Shown here in pieces: positions 61,001-64,000 of a stretch of DNA of 64,000 nucleotides. Both the position numbers and the translations under genes were made by a program. Origin of the DNA: a virus; IMG/VR virus record IMGVR_UViG_3300042344_000236, positions 1-64,000 of that record; one strand, written 5' to 3'. The notes beneath the pieces are model-generated. The model searched no databases and had not been told where the DNA came from. It saw only the letters and a list, made by a program, of their open reading frames with translations. How positions within the stretch are numbered: position 1 is the stretch's first letter; the number at the start of each line of letters is the position of its first letter.

Positions 61001-64000
61001 TAAATGATGCAAAGTCAAATGTAAAAGAGGGTAAAACTGTAAGCACTAGACTTCCTAAAAAAGATAATATACATTCTACTAGAGACTACATAGTAAGTAT
61101 GAAATCTCTAGAAGAAGATGCGTCTAAGGATAAAAAAATACAGGATCAATATATAAAAATAGCAAAAGAAATATCTTCATACGGTATATCAAAAATAAAA
61201 AACGTAGAAAATTTTAATGATGCTAAAAAAGTAGTAAATGATTTTAAAAATTCTGTAAAGTCTAACTTAAAATGGTTACATAACTCATTTGGTGTTGATG
61301 TAAGAGACATATCAAAGTTATGGTATGATGGAGCAAATATTATTTGTAATAAAATAGCAAATCAATATAATTATTCCTTAGAACAAGTATCTGGAGTAAT
61401 GGCTGTACTGAGTCCTCAAATGGATTGGTTTAGAAATTTATCATTAGGCGAAAGAGTAATAGATATTTATACTAATCAACAGAATTCTATTTTTGATTCT
61501 AAAATGATAGATTATGTAAATAATGCTACGTCTGGTACTGGTAAAAATAAAGTACCACTATTTAAAGATTCTAAAGAAATAATTTCAAGAGTAAAGAATA
61601 AAAAATTATCAGAATTAAACAATAAAGACAAAGCATATTTTATCAGAGTATTTGATGAGGTATATAATTCGAGAGAGTATAATAACATATCTCCTAATGG
61701 AGAAGTAAATGGATTAGTTAGAAAATCTGATGGATCTCCTGGAGCTTGTGGATGGGGAGCATTTCCTACAATAGAAAAATCAATATCAATACTTCAAGAT
61801 GGATCTATTGAAAATATATCTTCTAATCTTGGTAATATGCATAAGGTTAGAAATTTCTTTAACAATATATCTAATCCAAATGATCCAGATGCAGTTACTA
61901 TAGATACTCACGCAGTTGCTGCTGGATTACTTCTACCATTAAGCGGAAGCTCAAAGCAAGTGCTATATAATTTTGGTGGTGCAGGAAATGTAAATACTGG
62001 AATGACTGGAACATATCCAGTATATGCGGATGCTTATAGAGAACTAGCAAAAGAACTTGGATTGCTTCCGAGAGAAGTTCAAAGTATAACTTGGGAAGCT
62101 GTGAGAGGTTTATTTAAAGCTACATTTAAGTCAAACAAAAATAACGAGTTAAATATAAATAAAGTATGGGATGATTATAGTTCTGGATCTATATCTTTAG
62201 ATGAAGCTCATACTAAAATAGAAGATATTGCTGGAGGAATAAGTAAACCAGTGTGGTTTGAATATATGGCTGATGGAAATAAAATATCAATGGATGAAAA
62301 TTCAGCAGCTGTAGATCAATCTAATCTTGATAATGAATCCATAGAACCATCTAAAATCAAGGCCCAGAAAGTACTTCCAGAAAGTGTAGAGAAAAGACTT
62401 ACTGAAGATGGAAACGGTAACTATGTGTTCCATCACTACTCAAGCTCAAAGAGAGACTCAATAAAACCAACTACTGGTGACGGTAGCTTTATGGTTTCTA
62501 AGGAAGAGGCATCTGCACTAGCTAGTGTAAATGGTGTTGCACAGTACTACGCAATGGCTGATCAAAAAGAACAGGGAACTGGTAACGTTCAGCATACAGT
62601 ACTTGTTCCTATGGATGAGGTATACTACCTACAAGAAGACAAGTTAAACCTATACGATAAGGCAAAAGAAGAGTTCCAAAAGGCTAGACCAGGACAGGCG
62701 TTTAGTCCTAATTATCAAGCTGCATGGATTGGAAAGGTAGCCAACGACATGGGATATAAGATGCTTGTTAGCGAGTGGAGAAATGGAGAACTTAGAGCTC
62801 AAACAACACTAGAGTTAAAGCCAGAGTCCAATAATATAGAGATGAAACCTAGAGAAAAGGTGACGTTTAATGTTGGTGACAAGGTAAATGTATTTGGTGA
62901 AGATGCTGTTGTGACAGAAGTGAACGGTGATATCGTATCCTATAAGGGAGACAGATCATCAGGATCTATTAATGTAGTTCGAAGCAAGCAGTCAATCAAA
63001 AAGATACCATCAATTAAGGCCCAAAAAGAAAACACCAGACAAAATGCAATAGATGATGCAAAGGCCAAGTATGATTTGTCTGTAACTAGAAGACGAAACC
63101 CACATCAACAAGGTGTAGATGCCGCTCTAAATGATTTAAGAAAATCAGACTGGTATAAATCATCTGACGATACTCAAAGAGAAAATGCAGAAAGAGAACT
63201 AAAGAAGTTCTTCGGAGAAAAATTAAAGTCTGCTCCATCTGTAGAAAAGGTACTTGGCAAGAAGCCTCAACCTGCTACTTTCTCTGTAAGTGATTTAGGA
63301 AAGGCACTAAGAGATCAACTTAAAAATGCAGCCAAGATTGCTAGAGAGGCTAAAAAAGCGATATATGACTCAAGAAAATCATTAAACGAGTCAGTCAAAG
63401 AAGTTCTAAGATCTTACAAAGGAAAGATATCACTAGCACAAGCAAGAGCAATACTTAATAAATCAAATACACTAAACCTGCTTAGTCCAGAAAAAATTAA
63501 TCAGTTTATTAATTACGTTGAGCGTGTCGCACAAAATGCAAACTATGCTGAAAAAGTAAACAAAGCAGAACAAACTAAAAGAAGAATAAGAAGAAATTTA
63601 AAAAATGCTCAAGCAGAAAATAAAATGCTTGCTAAAAACTTCTTAAAGATAGACCCTCTTATGGTTGAGGACATTGATGATTATAACTCAATGGCAGATT
63701 CTATACTTGGGTCAATAGCTCCATCAAGAATAGTTAAAGGTAAACCACAACTCAAAACTCCTGTAGAAATAGCATCATTAAATGATAAGATTAATTATAT
63801 GCTATATAAACAAGAAGAATCAATGAAGAAATCAATGATGAGTTCTTATAGAGATCTTGTAGATTATGGTGTTATATCTGGAGACATGACGTATGCTCAG
63901 ATGCAAGACGTAATTAATAAGATAAAACAAGATGAGCTTGTTGAAGGATATAACGAAGACGATGTAAATAACTTGTTAGACTCAATGTTTAACGATAAGG
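55021..64000 (+). CDS. Giant polyvalent virion protein, 3' end outside window
   Basis: 2993 codons are visible without a stop. Domains in order: long helical N-terminal part, coiled coil about 760-900, a Gly/Ala-rich hydrophobic segment about 1010-1060 (GVGGAIAGAPAGPVGSAIGM), then an HEAFH zinc-metallopeptidase motif at 1837-1841. Next come a 280-residue segment with VTIDTHAVAAGL (about 2292) and REVQSITWEAVRGLF; an ADP-ribosyltransferase-like segment starting FHHYSSSKRDSIKPTTG (about 2475-2600); an SH3-like barrel (about 2613-2660); and a coiled-coil tail. It is probably an ejected capsid-internal protein carrying enzymatic domains. The C-terminal portion is expected in the left-end gene. 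Confidence 0.8.
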   Translation, partial: MAEELDTNLPIDETIDQEIVPVFEGINPEIPSVDESSSVEGVIQFKRTDTDTTKPPKWTREFLKKQIIYKPNISSANKIVSGKEFLRKYSNIDFNKIVNDPESVSPEMARDYINLLNPYRTRLAAGWNEYVKNGSSSILDSLYEENPILFQELKKFEITTSSRPKTKPEEQKWVDVTSGVAPRTEYEVKSTDYKDYLPEKGLWAYQVVAQDPYTAWLNEFPEYSNLYTDEDFLYKGVDEIYQRRFGINKREYEQLYGDKLMAKDKLPNDAMTPAEVSEYFRANPNLLKNKTPEQINQIKERLFRGADIKNDVFADVPDYDFWKQVQMGVDPRKLTRKSTFSRRYNEEKNIWEKRIENFKLTSSDEKIADLKTGRLEKIALDKYVYYEPVTDPKEVYALNKRYGKQASTSSKLDIKSDYNGEYYIDGNTGQWKYRERGKKDFVFIDNIKQIKDLNSKYGLNAKTPTKEVLDKQRKEEDLLFKYGVDIDDLLKNAPQHANTTLGFSDVDDENSTLRIDNLGKLNQKLKPYGVRLKYKTADISDATLGLTNILGITDNQLEVTFERNGNVVHKESFVYDSPNLSKDVYNLLKAWNPSKVNAAFDLQMKRPDASINQETWYNYYSRLSDKNKDRFMKLSDTEKELEASSAYYLSPTKEEYEQQKWYEQLASIDDTYFKKPDETKAEILAKSLSPEKTKLEEYAIQGIIPTAIQASKEQEAIKNYVDVVQNWAIEDITSTEPSNNKFFPTDNKTTQLVNNEVKKIGKSGQELELEIKKFQEKFRLFDDYKKESEIVNSRLSQISKDIDQLKSEYNAYESEKQIVQNKLQALNKRYENKEISQSSYSKQFNDIKSNFESNWSFINDEYIQSLSEREKELTSEYNKIKSDFDNKYSDINQEYLDNLSREGSDISTKITINKFENASLNSALNDINRAVSIKNAELFQRGNLITGSVYTALTGFLKGFSLLSDQSSEDIQKTVSELLGPSIAPEYLSEKNLNWIEQAYYGVLGTYATGVGGAIAGAPAGPVGSAIGMGIALYSSNYVDFMETADQIAPDIPHYKKQLLGGLYGITAGALDRIGIGAVLPSLAKKNLIFSIMKNTIDGIPKNASKEAIEKIIQGNIKYQVIQGGLSLSYGSLGEGLTGALQEVDRRLVNEILDKATDNEYFNNEGAKAITYDVLKNGALEALGGGLMDVAVNTSIAIKDKISLKASNERAESMVSLARQKDFYSQLSTALQVKIQKKELSLEQAKEIQKNWKRFSDKISLVPENLNAKNTIDVVNLMIEKDVINQEISGKDPLLTLPQQARIKEINEQIKTIGNAVQEPSTEGVLQRQQEGVTETGGERGGVEPIVQGQEVTQEGEKNRQEDEIERRRQEVESYFNDNTRSTEDTKYNPDLSGEGEFALREQEEQLLQLGADRIQAHGISKGSIGQQLKDLLNILTKGLDKRGGGQLYTAPLVMPENMRAGAGAALGTGGGTAYIDGGFIILARAGVNEITSIDDIGGVLVNQAVADSLPELVNKLKQLFPNLSIDSYSNSPNVISEINSKYDAELASLEVAQEGEATAETKAEEVEIDKNTIQENSKPEVERVKSLTNDVEDGATFNLDGTKYEGKGLIVPVVSKNTTVEEVTPEMIADFIEEHKDKIGDNETVKVGIYKFPNSNKVSIDLNILAPESSREQAIEFGKNADQESLFDLGTFENVKTGGTGNNPVQFTNDQFKEISKAFSEGRSPNVFGNNTPTQVAPEVTITPETNQTVSDRINKETDTKRKKVFTAVQKVLSAIPNARVILHDSTDAFVAGVAKSANITNDEAIAQGVQDNRGSYVNGDIHINLEKAGVSTVFHEAFHDLLAKKGVSTGALLDMAKGLKSVISDRGLKQRLDEFVSNYEEGERGEEYTTELGAIMAKAQKELSTTKLQRFKTLVNKIAKKLGMPVVFSAASTAQDAVDFMNSMAGKLGKGEQIEVGNVSKVIPSETDKYGNLKKPSESSIKNIKNQKPKIVNDAKSNVKEGKTVSTRLPKKDNIHSTRDYIVSMKSLEEDASKDKKIQDQYIKIAKEISSYGISKIKNVENFNDAKKVVNDFKNSVKSNLKWLHNSFGVDVRDISKLWYDGANIICNKIANQYNYSLEQVSGVMAVLSPQMDWFRNLSLGERVIDIYTNQQNSIFDSKMIDYVNNATSGTGKNKVPLFKDSKEIISRVKNKKLSELNNKDKAYFIRVFDEVYNSREYNNISPNGEVNGLVRKSDGSPGACGWGAFPTIEKSISILQDGSIENISSNLGNMHKVRNFFNNISNPNDPDAVTIDTHAVAAGLLLPLSGSSKQVLYNFGGAGNVNTGMTGTYPVYADAYRELAKELGLLPREVQSITWEAVRGLFKATFKSNKNNELNINKVWDDYSSGSISLDEAHTKIEDIAGGISKPVWFEYMADGNKISMDENSAAVDQSNLDNESIEPSKIKAQKVLPESVEKRLTEDGNGNYVFHHYSSSKRDSIKPTTGDGSFMVSKEEASALASVNGVAQYYAMADQKEQGTGNVQHTVLVPMDEVYYLQEDKLNLYDKAKEEFQKARPGQAFSPNYQAAWIGKVANDMGYKMLVSEWRNGELRAQTTLELKPESNNIEMKPREKVTFNVGDKVNVFGEDAVVTEVNGDIVSYKGDRSSGSINVVRSKQSIKKIPSIKAQKENTRQNAIDDAKAKYDLSVTRRRNPHQQGVDAALNDLRKSDWYKSSDDTQRENAERELKKFFGEKLKSAPSVEKVLGKKPQPATFSVSDLGKALRDQLKNAAKIAREAKKAIYDSRKSLNESVKEVLRSYKGKISLAQARAILNKSNTLNLLSPEKINQFINYVERVAQNANYAEKVNKAEQTKRRIRRNLKNAQAENKMLAKNFLKIDPLMVEDIDDYNSMADSILGSIAPSRIVKGKPQLKTPVEIASLNDKINYMLYKQEESMKKSMMSSYRDLVDYGVISGDMTYAQMQDVINKIKQDELVEGYNEDDVNNLLDSMFNDK

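Noticed and set aside
55021-64000. Virion RNA polymerase in the giant protein (as in crAss-like phages)
   Set aside because: I see no DFDID-type or other polymerase catalytic motif in the visible 2993 residues.

Overview
This window is most of the genome of a lytic, tailed, podovirus-type bacteriophage of Bacteroidota (flavobacteria-like host), a distant relative of crAss-like phages. The host assignment rests on a recurring TAnnTTTG promoter box, which matches the Bacteroidota -7 element, and on AT-rich, AGA-rich coding. The crAss-like assignment rests on recalled family resemblance of TerL, portal, major capsid protein and a P22-gp10-like stabilization protein. No integrase, repressor, DNA polymerase or RNA polymerase gene is visible. 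A giant virion-protein ORF runs off the right end (55021 onward) and a matching giant ORF runs in from the left end (to 2977). The simplest reading is a circular or circularly permuted genome a little longer than 64 kb, cut inside one giant gene. The reading phases at the two ends do not join directly, so some sequence is missing.

Layout. (1) Positions 2-2977, rightward: C-terminal part of the giant internal virion protein. (2) Positions 2974-18957, leftward: early/middle genes in one tightly packed strand block. From its promoter-proximal end (about 19 kb) this runs: about 20 very small early proteins with look-alike leaders (15.3-19 kb), a run of small exported or membrane proteins (13.4-15.5 kb and 11.1 kb), a recombination module (conserved phage protein, PD-(D/E)XK nuclease and DUF3127 SSB-like protein, 11.4-13 kb), more small proteins, one tRNA-Arg(UCU), then primase-helicase, SNF2-type helicase, VRR-NUC nuclease and metallophosphoesterase (3-9.4 kb). 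(3) Positions 18958-20153, a non-coding divergent region: about 600 bp that folds into many nested helices on the minus strand (candidate large structured RNA), an array of six TACGTA palindromes with 10/14-bp spacing, and a GC-richer, repeat-rich stretch. (4) Positions 20154-64000, rightward: a chaperonin cassette (groEL then groES), small basic proteins, decoration and tail-fibre genes, a lysis cassette (u-spanin, holin, L,D-transpeptidase-like enzyme), terminase, portal, scaffold, capsid, connector/stabilization proteins, a Thr-linker adhesin, a glycosyltransferase, an acetyltransferase and internal ejection proteins ending in the giant polyvalent protein.

The rightward half is divided by at least eleven TAnnTTTG boxes and three strong intrinsic terminators. 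Several boxes end only 4-5 nt before the start codon, implying leaderless mRNAs. The phage probably uses host RNA polymerase and host DNA polymerase. It brings its own primase-helicase and recombination proteins, its own chaperonin pair (presumably for virion folding), and a set of enzymes carried with or acting on the virion.

Most promising for novelty: the structured region at 18.98-19.59 kb with the TACGTA array beside it, the reversed groEL-groES cassette together with a possible tandem GroES-like protein next to terminase, the Thr-linker adhesin with its neighbouring glycosyltransferase, and the enzyme-like domains inside the giant virion protein. All functional names are from reading motifs by eye; no search was run.
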